From positions 104,086,969 through 104,150,968 of the forward strand of contig JAQMRL010000003.1 of assembly GCA_035578175.1 (NCBI GenBank): DNA of 64,000 bases. The letters are read 5' to 3'. The translations under genes were made by a program, and so were the position numbers. The notes below the pieces were generated by a model. That model was not told the origin of the DNA, ran no database searches, and worked only from the letters and a program-made list of their open reading frames with translations. The stretch is from Catonia carolina (taxonomy: Eukaryota; Arthropoda; Insecta; Hemiptera; Achilidae). Positions 1 through 10,715 of the stretch are shown here, piece by piece. How positions within the stretch are numbered: the first letter of the stretch is position 1; every line of letters starts with the position of its first letter.

Positions 1-283
1 TTCTCTTCCCCCATTTCCTATCAAAAAGTATTGCGACACCCGCACAGGCTCTCCTAGCTTGGCCTACCCCACTATATATCATTGTGTAGTCCTCCAAATC
101 CTTAGTTCCATTCAGCTTTTTCTTTGTTTCTGTTATTACTGCTATATTAATACTTTGATCCTTTAGCTCGTTATTTAACTCCATCTCTTTTGTCGATAAT
201 CCTCTTACATTCCAGGTTGCTATATTAAGGGTATCCGTTATTCCAAACTTCTTGTTTTTCCGTATCCTATTTGTTTTATCCAT
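1..283 (-). CDS. LINE ORF2 start: APE-type endonuclease domain, cut by window edge
   Basis: Reading the minus strand from the ATG at 283 gives about 94 codons without a stop, still open at base 1. A basic leader (MDKTNRIRKNKKFG) is followed by NIATWNVRGLS, then ITETKKKL, then YSGVGQARRACAGVAILF. This is the normal opening of the apurinic-endonuclease-like domain of non-LTR retrotransposons: the Asn of ATWNVRG and the Glu of TETK are metal or catalytic residues in this family. The domain nicks target DNA to prime reverse transcription. The reverse transcriptase part would lie left of the window. The style (short leader directly before the endonuclease) suggests an RTE-like or related insect LINE, an inference. 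No damage is visible, so the copy may be fairly young. Confidence 0.85.
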   Translation of the reverse strand, partial: MDKTNRIRKNKKFGITDTLNIATWNVRGLSTKEMELNNELKDQSINIAVITETKKKLNGTKDLEDYTMIYSGVGQARRACAGVAILFDRKWGKR

Positions 284-624
284 AAATCCCGGTCCATAAT
301 CCGAGGCAGTTCGAGGTTTGCCAGTAAGTAAAGAAGATCCTCTGGCCGCGTTACGGGCGCTGCGCAGATTAAGCTCAGTAGTGGGATTGCCACTTCACAG
401 CCTCTGAGCTTGCGGGACAGTTTCTTCGAGATGCCGCTCTAGGTTCCTCCGCCCCCTTTGCCGTTGAGTATTTAAACTTCATCCGCCATCCGAGCCGTTG
501 ACCATTTTTCACTAGTTTTTGTCCACCCTGGGTATTTTATTTCCCCAGCGTCCTCCAACCTAAGTCGGCGAACGTCCCCATCGCCAGGGGCGGCTCCCGA
601 TAGCAGCTCTAGCAACAGCCACGG
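284..624 (-). other. Probable 5' region of the same LINE
   Basis: This stretch directly precedes the endonuclease start codon on the minus strand. It is clearly richer in G+C than its AT-rich surroundings (runs such as GGCCGCGTTACGGGCGC near 344), which fits a LINE 5' UTR with internal promoter activity. No long coding frame is evident. The upstream junction with the reverse-transcriptase fragment is placed only by where protein similarity stops. Confidence 0.45.
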
Positions 625-745
625 GATTCCATATAGTACGATAGAAAATACGCAACATCTTAGAGCCCTCAATCTGAGAGGCATCTGAAGGTCTTTGTTT
701 GTTAGCATTGTCTTCAATTTTATGAATGCTTGCCTTGCAGGCATA
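625..745 (-). pseudogene. LINE reverse transcriptase C-terminal fragment
   Basis: The minus strand reads ARQAFIKLKTMLTNKDLQ, then LRLRALRCCVFSIVLYG. This is the conserved block just after the palm/thumb of insect LINE reverse transcriptases (pattern: AR.AF.K.K.LL.N.DL...LR.R.L.CYVFS.LLYG). It is an isolated fragment: it lies upstream of the start of another LINE copy in the same orientation, and no FADD motif or thumb precedes it. It is a truncated copy, a template-switch chimera, or the tail of a tandem LINE. Confidence 0.7.
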
Positions 746-783
746 ACTACTGTACACAATATAATATAATGTTTATAATAAAG

Positions 784-2087
784 TCGCTTAAGTCGAAGTC
801 TTATTGTACATTGATTGTTACATTACTCTAAACAGATTTTTAATTACAACCAAATTTACGTACCATATATAAAAATCACGATAAATTCAAGAAAAAATCA
901 TGAAATGCAACTACATTATAAGGTGAGGAAGTGTCATAAAAAAACTTAAGTCTGTGCATGCATTCTTTTGTACAACAACTCTGTATTTAAAAGGGCGAAA
1001 AGAAGATTCATGAAATGCAACAATAGGAGAAAAGAAATACTACTGTATAATAATGCAAGAATTATTATATATATTATTGATTATAAAAATCTATAAATTA
1101 TTATTATTTACACACTGAATCATACAAATCAATATTAGTTTACATTATAACAAATTTATAAATCAATCTGAATTTTTTCTTCTATTACAGAACAAATAAT
1201 ATTTTAATGAGTTAAATTAAAAGAAATTACAATGAAAAGGTGCATGTTATGTATTAAATGCAGAATTAATAAAATATAAATGAGCAAACTTTTTTAAATA
1301 CAGTGAGGAAATTTCTTTCCACAAAACACATTAATTCTAACAGTTTATCTATTCATTAAAAGGATCTGAACATTTTAGAAAAATTCTTGAATTAGAAACC
1401 TGCATTTAATATGCAACACTCACCTTTTGTTATAGTGAAAATAATAATATGAACAAATAGAACTTTTACAACATTTATTAAAATAGATGAACATAATTCA
1501 GAATAACTTAAAAAATATACACTACTGAATCTGTTACACCACATAGATCATTTGTCACAAAATATTTACACCAAATACAAATACGGTAACTAAATTATGA
1601 GATGATTGCCACAAGATCTTCAAACTAATGGTCTTTTTATTTATTAGAGCAATTAACTTTTAAAAATCAATTTCAATAACTGATTTTTACCATTTACATG
1701 TAAACTGAAAAGGAAATTATTTAAATGCTTGTTAACTTATAGACTAAAAATAGCTGTGCAGAAGTACAACCCTTGATGATATAATGACTAATATTATGAT
1801 GGAGGGGATAAATAAAATACATTGTCGGTGTAACGAGGAGGTAGTTTTAGATAACAGAAGCCAGTTGTTCTTCAATGTATAGATTTTTTTTAAACCTATT
1901 CATAAACAAGATTTTTTTTTAACTTATTCTTCATTTCTGTTTTTCTTAACATAACAGTATTTTTAATACCAATTCTTTATTCTGCAGTATCTTTAATATT
2001 CATAAAAACTATACCACTTTCACAGCCATACTTTTAATTAAATAATTAAAAAATAAATCTTTATAATGCATCCTGCAGTTTTAAATA
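784..2087. other. AT-rich stretch without recognisable genes
   Basis: Very AT-rich DNA with homopolymer runs and short stop-filled frames. I see no protein similarity, RNA gene or clear repeat boundary until the flank of the palindromic element near 2052. Confidence 0.5.
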
Positions 2088-2486
2088 TTTCTATTTCATA
2101 TAATGAATTAATACAATAATTTCACTAACCTTCTTTTTAAACTGCGTCACCTTTATTTTAATTTTCACTTACACGTGTTTCGGTGGATCCACCATCATCA
2201 GAGTAAATAACATATAATTGAAACTAAAAACATTATTTATTAAAAATCTATAGAAGATGATACATCTTCAGTCACTTGTATAAAACTGTTTTATACAAGT
2301 GACTGAAGATGTATCATCTTCTATAGATTTTTAATAAATAATGTTTTTAGTTTCAATTATATGTTATTTACTCTGATGATGGTGGATCCACCGAAACACG
2401 TGTAAGTGAAAATTAAAATAAAGGTGACGCAGTTTAAAAAGAAGGTTAGTGAAATTATTGTATTAATTCATTATATGAAATAGAAA
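2088..2486. repeat. Near-perfect 400-bp palindrome with hammerhead-like core in each arm
   Basis: The two arms, about 199 bp each, are reverse complements around a single centre base at 2287. I found no mismatch when comparing them by eye, including the outer part (TTTCTATTTCATATAATG on the left, its complement on the right). Each arm contains the block CTGATGA-T-GGTGGATCCACC-GAAACACGTG. On the plus strand CTGATGA is 2373-2379 and GAAA 2393-2396; on the minus strand the mirror copy lies around 2163-2210. Related but diverged palindromes lie at 20.4 and 37.7 kb, so this is a repeat family. Outer sequence shared with the others (ATAATGCATCCTGCAG at about 2064) suggests the unit begins near 2052. 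It is possibly derived from Penelope-like elements, which carry hammerheads in their pseudo-LTRs; no reverse transcriptase is seen here. Confidence 0.9.
2366..2412 (+). ncRNA. Hammerhead-ribozyme-like motif
   Basis: In order: ACU (5' side of helix I), CUGAUGA core at 2373-2379, one extra U at 2380, self-complementary helix II GGUGGAUCCACC, GAAA at 2393-2396, CACGUG, then U-A, then AGU pairing back to ACU. With A15.1 and U16.1, helix III would be ACACGUGU, itself palindromic and so able to form between two molecules, as in dimeric hammerheads. The nucleotide before the predicted cut is A, which is allowed. The unpaired U between the CUGAUGA box and helix II departs from the canonical core and could reduce or abolish activity. 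An identical copy is on the minus strand at 2163-2210. Confidence 0.55.
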
Positions 2487-2554
2487 AAATTAAAAAAACT
2501 ATTTTTTCTTTTAAATTCTTTTTGTTATAAAATAATTAAATCAAATAAAAAAAA

Positions 2555-3450
2555 ATCTGGTGTAAACACTCACACAACTTTCTCTTGCCAATGCAAATAA
2601 CGAACAATAAAACATTACAAATAAACAAAAAAACTAACCTTATTTTAATCATGAGTGAAAGACGCAAAATGAAAATCGCCTCAGTTTGGCTTACAAATAC
2701 GGATAATCACTCTTTCACGCTAAAGTAGGCTCTGTAGAGAAAAATGCTTTTAATAAAAGTTGTAGATCTTTTAATTTTCTATAAATTTGGTTTTATACAC
2801 TTTTGTCGTAAAATGAGTACTAAGGCCGAAATGTTAAAAAAATCTATTTTTCACACGTTTTCGTGAGAAAAAAACAGAAAATCGCTAATTACCGCTAAAA
2901 TAAGCGTTATACAAAAAAATGTTTAAAATAAAAGTTGTAGGATTTTAAATTCTCTACAACTTTAATTATATACATTTTTGCGCTTAATTGGATATTAAAG
3001 CCGCAATCTTAAGAAAACAATGTCTTTACACGAAAACAGCCTCACCAAGAATTTAAGCAAACATGACGCCTACCCTATCTTGTAGAGCATAAAAAATTTA
3101 GTAAATCAGGCGATTTTTAAAAAAATCGTAGTACCAGTTTTTGAGAAAATGGCAAAAAAGTGAAAAATTACACGAATAAACTACTACTTCCGGTTGACCA
3201 ATTTTGATGAAAATTTTCGTGTCGGGTTCGGTAGTGGTATGTAACTTAAGTTTCAAGTTCGTACGATGTTCCGTTCTTGAGATATTTTGTATACACACAC
3301 ACAGACCAATTGCTAAAAACATGTTTTTTGGGTTCAGGGGGTCTGAAAACGTTTAGATCCGGTGAAAACTCGATTTTGAAAAATCGTCATGAAAACAACA
3401 TAGTTTCCTTCCTATATATTCATATAGGCAAGAGAAAGTAAAACAGTAAT
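2555..3450 (+). mobile_element. Non-autonomous repeat, family A, longest copy
   Basis: The unit begins TCTGGTGTAAACACTC then ACTTTCTCTTGCC and ends GGCAAGAGAAAGT, so its ends are inverted (about 13 bp: ACTTTCTCTTGCC). It has no coding capacity. Repeated internal phrases (GTTGTAG near 2760 and 2935, AAATCGCTAATTACCGCTAAA near 2880) and the block TTGAGATATTTTGT followed by a CA run recur in other copies at 4545-4898, 13404-13590, 18766-19375 (reverse), 49290-50185 and 61733-62458. The inverted ends point to a DNA-transposon-derived MITE of about 0.9 kb; the superfamily is not identified. Confidence 0.7.
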
Positions 3451-4032
3451 AACAAAATACATTAAAAAAAAATTTTAATTTAAAACTGAATAGAGAATAT
3501 TAAAATAGCATCATCTGCACAAAACAAACATTTACTGTAGAGTAAACTGCAACTGGCTTCAACATCAGGTGTCCCGGGAACAGGTGGAACTGCAGCTCGG
3601 CACACCGTGGTCATACAAGTCTCTCCGAAAACATTGACTCCACTTAATACAAACGCCTAAGCATTTACTCAAACATTTCACTTTAAACTAATGCATTAAT
3701 TTGTTTTATTTACTTTAATACCTACGCTGAGTAATTTTTTGTTACAATAAATCGATTAATACGTGGGTCAATTGCAAACAAATAAAATAAAATATTTACA
3801 TAAAGTAGCCCTACTGTTTAAATTTGATTTAGATTATATTAACTGAAAAAAAAAACACTTGTAAATTGATCAGGTCGGCGCTCTAATTATAAAACTACCA
3901 AACTTGCGATTAACATTTTATCATCCAACATTTCGTTTGAAAAAATGAATTAAAAAAAGGACCACGTAATTGACACTTAATACTTGTATGTAAGTACCTG
4001 TAGTATAGTAACACAAAACATAAACTTAGCCG

Positions 4033-4228
4033 GCCGCATTGGCGCAGTTGGTAATGTGCTCGCCTCTCATCATGCGGTCCTGGGTTCGAATCCCACTCAG
4101 GCACGGCATATTTTCATACGTTACAAAAAATCATTTCATCTTATCACACACAGCAGTTACACCCCAACGTCGTCGCTAATGACCTTGATGTTGATGCGAC
4201 GTTAAACAAATTAAAAAAAAAAAAAAAC
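4033..4228 (+). mobile_element. tRNA-derived SINE, full head and A-tail
   Basis: The head contains an A box (TGGCGCAGTTGG, 4040-4051) and a B box (GGTTCGAATCC, 4083-4093), the spacing of a pol III internal promoter. A tRNA-unrelated body (CACGGCATATTTTCATACG and on) and a poly-A tail at about 4214-4227 follow. The B-box/body junction recurs at 9121 and, reversed, at 21.8 kb. Reads as a SINE rather than a true tRNA because the acceptor arms do not pair fully and the A-tail is long. Confidence 0.85.
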
Positions 4229-4432
4229 AACTTTTAGAAACACTACAATGAAAATGCAAGATAAAGGAATGTCTGAACTCTTAATCTGACATTAAAAACT
4301 AATTTTTCACTCTTAATCAATCTAATAAGCATCTAATACGTGCGACTCATGTTTTTGGAAATACATGACTTCCCACCTCCTGCCAGTATGGCTAACGCAA
4401 GCAAGTTAGTGCGTTAAGCTACAGTTCCACAA

Positions 4433-4535
4433 CTGTACTAAGTAAAACAAGGAGTAAAGTGGTTTACGGTTGCTTTTCTCACGAGTTGAAAAGTATGCTT
4501 ATCAGCTCTCAGAGGAGATAACGGTGACTGATGTC
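4433..4535 (-). repeat. Fragment of hairpin-tailed SINE
   Basis: The segment ACTAAGTAAAACAAGG through CTCAGAGGAGATAAC matches the middle of the hairpin-tailed SINE seen complete at 17,624-18,021, but both ends are missing. It abuts the family A fragment. Confidence 0.6.
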
Positions 4536-4544
4536 ATGTAGCCA

Positions 4545-4898
4545 TGGTGCTTACTTTATCTTGAAGATCATAAAAAATGTAGTAAATAAGGTGATTTTAA
4601 ATTGCAGAGCCATTTCTGAGAAAATCAGATAACAGTGAAATTGCACGAAGAAACTTCCGGTTGACAGATTTTTATGAAAATGTTATGTCGGGTCCCATAG
4701 GGGTACCTAACGTAAGTCCAAATTTCAACTTCATACTATATTCTGTTCTTGAGACATTTTTTCTCACACAGACCAATTGCTAAAAAAAACGTTTTTTTCG
4801 GTGGTACAGGGGGTCTGAAAACGTGTACAACCAGTAAAAATTTACATGAAAACAATACTTTCCTTCCCTAAATATCCATAAAAGGGCAAGATGAAGTT
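4545..4898 (+). repeat. Family A repeat, 3' portion
   Basis: Starts at the phrase ACTTTATCTTGAAGATCATAAAAAATG and continues through TTCTGTTCTTGAGACATTT to GGGCAAGATGAAGTTAAAA, matching the right-hand 350 bp of the copy at 2.6-3.4 kb with many substitutions. The left half is absent. Confidence 0.7.
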
Positions 4899-6650
4899 AA
4901 AATTTGAATTAAATCCCTAGTAGGGTTCAATAAATTGTCGCAGTATTCTTTATTTCATTACAGTCACTACTCATGATTAAGCAACTGACACCGAAATTTT
5001 GAAATAAATATTATTTCCACGTACTATTTATTGTTTTATCTAACCGTAACATTCGAAAACTTTGTGGCACATATAACAATAAAAACACATAAAAATTACA
5101 CCAATATTACACAAAAAATTATATCACACATCTAACAAAAACAATCTGATTAATAACAATTAAATAAATTTAAGTATTTCTGAATTCAATTTATGCTTAT
5201 TACATCTAATATTATGTAAAAATTTGTAGAAAAAATATATAATTAATGCATATAATAGGCCTATAAATATATTATATTTAACCAAAACATATATTATACG
5301 ACACTAATTTTAATGGAGCTGCAGTTGAATTACAATAAAAATTAGCAACTTATCTATTTAAACATAAAATATTAATTCTCAACCAACTTGTTTCATAAAA
5401 ATATTTTCTGTATTTGTTCACAATATGTCTGAACTTTTAATCTGACATTAAAAACTAATTTATTTCACTCTTACAATAATTAAAAACAAAAAATTAAAAC
5501 ACAGACATTACGTGGATAAATAAAACAGATTAACTTTGTAATCACAAGATCTTTAGAAGACTATTTAAAACACTATTTCTTTGAAACTTAAATAAAATCT
5601 ACTTAAAAAATGAGTTCCTGGCACCAGAGATTATTACTAGAATGAAAATTGATTAAGAACATACATTATATGGTCTGATTTTTAACATAAATATCTTTCA
5701 GTTTAAAACAAATTAATATTGCACTTAGAAAACCATCAATTTATAACATGGCTTGTATAAACCCCAAACAGGTAAATCTAATATAGTTAATATTTTAACT
5801 ATCATACTATTTCATACATCAGGTTTTTTTCAATTTTATTCAGAACTTCTTCATTTTAATTATTAGATCATATAAGAGGGCTCACACCATTTCAAATAGT
5901 AAGTACATTTTTTTTTTCTAAAAAAGATCACAATATAAAAAAATCCTTTAAATAAAATTTTCCTTAAATTTGACTAGTAATTGTAGCTTGTTCTGATATC
6001 AAAACAACCTAATTTTTCTATTATCTAGATCATATTGTGAAATCATGTGAGTGGCTTGTTTCTTGTAATGCATCACTCCCAATTCCGTATTTTGCAACTC
6101 GCTTTTGATTTTTCCAATAATCAGACTGTGTTAATATGAATATAATGGTAATATTCGCTGTCTAAACACAGGCTTAATGAAGAGCAAAACCCAAAAATTG
6201 ATAATTGAATTAAAAATCACTATGATAAAACTTAAAAATTAGAACTATATTTTGTTTACATCAAAACGCTATTATTAAAACTATTTTATCCAAATCCCTA
6301 ACAAAAATATTAAATAATTTTCAAGTTTTTAAAATAAAAGTAATCTTATAACTTAATTATTTAGAAATGGAAACATTTTCCAGTAAAGTAATAAGGTACA
6401 TTGTTGTTCTATGATTGCTTAGATAAATTTAATATAATTTGTAATCATATATACCTAGTAAGTAATGATTTATTTAAGACACAAGTTTATTTGTCGAATA
6501 AAATTGTATTAGTATAATTTTCAATAATATATTTTATTAAATGAACATATTGTGATTGGTTTGATTTCTGGATGGGTGTAGATTGGTTTGGACCCAGGTA
6601 GGACATTGTTAAAATTATCAACGAAAAACTCTTTTGATTTATAAAAATAA
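4899..6650. other. AT-rich stretch, nothing recognised
   Basis: Low-complexity AT-rich sequence with no coding frame I can support, no SINE head and no matching inverted ends. Confidence 0.5.
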
Positions 6651-6651
6651 A

Positions 6652-7740
6652 TAGTCAATTCCGGATAATTGGTCCACTGGTTAATTGGGGCAGCCGGTTT
6701 TTTGGGACAGTTGTTTAATGAACAAAACCAGAACAGGATTTTACAATGATAAGTACTCCGTTTATTCGGTCCATAATGCCGCTTATTGGGGCCAATCTGA
6801 TTTATGTACATACATGTTTTATTAAAACCATTACAGGCCAGCAACGAACAACATGTGGTTCTAAGCGGCAAGATAAGATAATGGGAAGGATATAGGTAGT
6901 AAAACTTTTGACAGATAAACAACAGTAATCACACATCAGTCATCATAATAAAGATGTTCTTTACAGTACAATGTGTAGGCTACATAATCGTCCAACCTTA
7001 CAAGCTGTATAGCCTCCTTGCAACTAATGGTTAGTTGCCCACTTGTCATAAGTACATAGAATGTTCATAATTCCATGCTTCTCATCAGTTTTTGTGATTT
7101 CAGGAGTGTACTGTAACACACTGTTTTTCGAGTCTGGTTGTTTTTTTTTTATCTGCAGGCGTACTTTTTTTATTTTTTTTTAAATTCCAATTTGTTTCAC
7201 ACATTTTGTTGAGAGTACAGTACCTACTATCAATGTCTTTATGAGTTAAACGCAGCTTAACGATATGACTGTGTGAACGAATAAAGCTTCTTGACAAAAT
7301 AAAAACTGATCCACCTAACTTAAGCCAACGTAAACTATTGGAACTAACCGGTGTACCGAAAATTACGATAGCTTGTATAGTGCTCCAAGAAAATAAAAAT
7401 ACACCAAGAATGGGCAGTAAAATATCATGGAACATCTCAGAAAAGAAAACATGAAGGAAGGATCCATTTGTTGAGAAGTGTTGAATTAATGGTTCGCTAT
7501 TGTAACCTCACAAGGTGTTAATGCTTAAAACCTAGGCAAAAAATTTTGCTAAAAAGTTAATCATTGTTCTGATACCCTATTATTTTTTCGTGTGTATATG
7601 GATAGAACTCGCATTTAAAATTTATGTATGCAATGATTTTAATATAATACTGTATCGTACATGCCACAGTTTACGAATTCATTTATTAGGGCCAAAATGC
7701 TCCGGTCCCAATGTGCCCCAATTATCCAGAATTGACTGTA
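6652..7740. mobile_element. Tc1/mariner-type (pogo/Tigger-like) element with inverted ends
   Basis: Left end GTCAATTCCGGATAATTGG at 6654 matches the reverse complement of the right end (CCAATTATCCAGAATTGAC) ending at 7737-7738. The right end is bounded by CTG-TA, giving CAGTCAATT as the terminus and a possible TA duplication. Inside the left end are further degenerate copies of the same phrase (TTAATTGGGGCAGC, CTTATTGGGGCC) and mirrored ones on the right (TTAGGGCCAAAATGC). No transposase motif is recognisable, so it is a non-autonomous element about 1.09 kb long. CAG-type ends and TA duplications are usual for Tc1/mariner-pogo elements; the assignment is inference. Confidence 0.6.
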
Positions 7741-7741
7741 G

Positions 7742-9085
7742 CTGTAATTTTATTTGCTGATAATTTTACAAATCCCAGTTTATGCAGTCGACTGGATGAG
7801 CACAAAGAACTGGAAACTTGGAGATTGGTAACTGGTTCAGTAAATGAACTCATCATATATTTTTTTTAAACTGCATCCATGAGACTTCGAAAAGGGAGTA
7901 TGTAGGGTATACAGAATGGTCATTGTCCCAAGCTGTCTTCTTATGAATTTTTGGTTACAGAAGAGTATGGATTATACAGAGTTATAAAACAAAACTAACT
8001 AAAATTTATTTATAGCAAATTTGCTGAGGTAAAGGGAAAATTGCCTACCCTGAATTACCATTATTCAATTCAATAAATTCCCATCAAGGTAAAATTAAGT
8101 ATATAAGAATAAAATGATCAAATAAGGAAGTTTCTTTCCCTTATTTCTCTATTTTTTTAGCCTTGTTTACTTGAAATGATCAGGAAATCCAGGTTCTAAA
8201 AATAAACTAAACACAAAAGGTTAGCTAATAGATAATTAATTTGATACAATAGAAATCATATTAACTTTTGCAACAATTCACTTCATTTTCAGAATTAATT
8301 ACAAAATAGCCAGACATGTCCAATTCCGATTTCCAATCCATAATCAATAGTGAAATCAATGGTAAAAAACTGACAGAGTTATTTACCAAACAACAGATAG
8401 TTACGTTAGGTACATGTTTTATATTTATTACTTAAAAACCCTAATGAAATGCTTTATATCAACATTGGGTATAATTAAAAAATGTAGTATTCCACATATT
8501 CTGATATAGGTTTCAAATAATACAAAAAATGAATACCATTAAAATACTAACAGTTTAGTTTTAAATCAGTTTTAAAAACAAGATTACTCTCAACAGGTTT
8601 GAGGTACATAAAAACAGAAAATGAAATATTATATGATAAGAAGATAATAGTCCTTTTAAACATTAGAAATCAACATTAAATAACAAATTAAAGGTGATTA
8701 TACTAATACGGTTACAATTTGATTTATTTTTGACCATTACATTTCTATTAAATAATGATGAATGCTAGGATGTTTACAATAAGCAGAAAATATTTGTTTT
8801 ACATAAATGCGACTGCATCTAAATATTGAGCAACGTATAGAAACTGGACAGAATAATATAGAATTTTTTGTACTCTTCACTATGTACAAAATATTAATTT
8901 ATTAAATTCAACAATAAAAATTCCTATTTATTAATTAAATAAATTGAATGAAATCTTGTAGAGTAAATTTTAAGTATAAATATACACAGAAAACATGTAC
9001 GAAAAAATGCTTAAATTAAATCCTGCAATTTGTAATCAATTTAAATGAAAAAAAGCATTACATTGATCTGTACTCATTCACTCTC
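7742..9085. other. AT-rich stretch, nothing recognised
   Basis: No exon, SINE head or paired inverted ends that I can support. Base composition is like that of the surrounding intergenic DNA. Confidence 0.5.
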
Positions 9086-9088
9086 TTA

Positions 9089-9893
9089 GGGTGTACTCCC
9101 ACCAGTGATACTCAAATCCTTGGGTTCGAATCCCACTTGGGCATGGCATTTTTTCATACGTTTCAAAAAATTAATTTCATCCTTCACCGTCTGCATTAGC
9201 AGCAATTTGCAAAACAGTCAGACGTTAATAAAAAAAAAAAAAAAAAAAAACCAGTGATACTCGACTGCAACACGACCTCAACTTGACAACCCATATGAGT
9301 CCTAGGCTTTCATCTTTATATGTTCGCTTTCCCACCAGTACGATCTCGATCAAACCGGTTGCATCAGACTCAGTTTGTCCAACACCCACTCGACCAGTTG
9401 TGTAATCATGGAAGACGAAGCAGCCAATGTAGTCTTTGTGCTGGAAGTTGAAAAACAATTGCTCTTCAGGAGATACTACTCCTGTAGTTCGTATCTATTT
9501 TTATAATTCTAGGACCAACAAGCTCAATAGTTGGAAAATTTCTTTTGATATCCGATAAAAAGACTTAAATTTGTATTTATCACAGGAGAGTTCCTGAGCA
9601 CACACATATGTTCCTCTATTACCGTTATTACTTTTAAACGGTGATCTCCAACAACTGTGTTGTTTTTTCTCTTTACTTCTTAGATAGAAATTAGCAACGA
9701 TATGTCTTCTTCATCACTTGACATTTTACAAACTGCAGGTGGATTCGAAGAAAAGCTAGAACAGTTGCATCGAGGTCACGTCTCCTCGATGTGAAAACAT
9801 GTACGATGAGATTTGTTTTTTGGTCTTGTCAAAGTCTCGTAATTTTAGTCATGTTGAGGTTATGTTTCACCAGTGTGAGAGCGGCCTTACACT
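9089..9893. mobile_element. Possible PIF/Harbinger-like non-autonomous element
   Basis: The left phrase TAGGGTGTACTCCCACCAGTG (with CTCAACTTGAC further in) resembles the reverse complement of the right phrase near 9880 (TAAGGCCGCTCTCACACTGG, with CTCAACATGAC further in). A 3-bp TTA/TAA target would fit PIF/Harbinger. The inverted ends are imperfect and no transposase is visible. It is interrupted by a SINE at 9114-9250. Confidence 0.35.
9114..9250 (+). mobile_element. 5'-truncated SINE with 12-bp target duplication
   Basis: The segment from just before the B box (GGTTCGAATCC, 9123-9133) to a long A-tail (9231-9250) is flanked by an exact duplication, CCAGTGATACTC, at 9102-9113 and 9251-9262. 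This proves insertion by target-primed reverse transcription, with loss of the A-box half. The body (GGCATTTTTTCATACG) matches the SINE at 4.0 kb. Confidence 0.88.
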
Positions 9894-10299
9894 TACATGT
9901 TTTGTAGTTCCACGAACACAGTATACAAAACATAAAAAAAAAAGTTTTATACAAGTAAAAGATATAACAAAACATTCCAAAAAAATTTTTAATACTTTGT
10001 ATACTCTGCTGACAGTAAATCCTTGAATTATGTGATAGTTAAAAGGTGAATGAATGAGTGATACAAAATAGCAGCAATAAAAAATGAGTACAGGTCAGCG
10101 AAACACTAATAGTACTTTTTATTTCAGATAAAAACATATACTATGTTATTATTTCAAAACAAAACAATTTTCTAAAAGTGAAATCTCATAATTTTATCAC
10201 AGTACACCAAATCAAATCGGAACTCTCAAATGATTATTACAGAACTTTAGAAATTGTTTTGAGATAAGTTAAAAATTAATCAGGTAAAAGATTAGTGAT

Positions 10300-10470
10300 A
10301 TTTTTTTTAGTTAACGTCACATCAAATACTCGGTCATTAGTGACTACAGTGGGTTTTTTACATGTACTAATTTTTCAGAACCAAGCTGCAAATCGGACCC
10401 AGGACCTTCTGCTTTACAGCCTAGCATGCAAATCAATGGACCATGGAGATGGTGGAAATAATACGTACCA
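10300..10470 (-). mobile_element. tRNA-derived SINE, reverse orientation
   Basis: Reverse-complement reading gives a tRNA-like head with a degenerate B box (GGTCCTGGGTCCGATTTG near 10,390-10,407) and the upstream CATGGTCCATTGATTTGCATG. The plus-strand phrase CGGTCATTAGTGACTAC at its 3' side is shared with the reverse SINE at 21.7 kb. Confidence 0.6.
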
Positions 10471-10557
10471 CAGTAGTAAATAGAATATTGTAAGGTAATA
10501 AAGAAATACAATTTTAAATCTACCAGAGAATTAAAGAGAAAATGTTTATTTTTTTGG

Positions 10558-10715
10558 GTACTGTCATGGTGCAGTGGTTAGTGCACTAACTTGCAAAGTA
10601 CCAGGTCCTGGGTTAATTCCCAATGAGGGCTTGGGAATTATTTGAAGTCAAAACTTACTTTAGTTGCTAATGACTAAGCAGATATTGAATACACTACATT
10701 TTTATAAAAAAAATG
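10558..10715 (+). mobile_element. tRNA-derived SINE
   Basis: Head: CATGGTGCAGTGGTTAGTGC (A-box region), then CAGGTCCTGGGTTAATTCCC (degenerate B box), then a body with AGTCAAAACTTA and TTGCTAATGACTAAGCAG. Tail is short and A-rich (AAAAAAATG near 10,708). The body resembles the SINE at 15.5 kb. Confidence 0.65.

Noticed and set aside
4033..4107. A functional tRNA gene at the SINE head
   Set aside because: A and B boxes are present but the acceptor and anticodon stems do not pair properly, and a SINE body and A-tail follow.
3910..4205. Frames on both strands across 3.9-4.2 kb
   Set aside because: They lie over the SINE head and body; translation of a tRNA-like region has no meaning.
6521..6922. 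A 133-codon minus-strand frame
   Set aside because: It spans the border and inverted end of the Tc1/mariner-type element; composition is non-coding and no family is recognisable.
7100..7435. A 111-codon minus-strand frame inside the same element
   Set aside because: No transposase motif; likely chance in low-complexity sequence.
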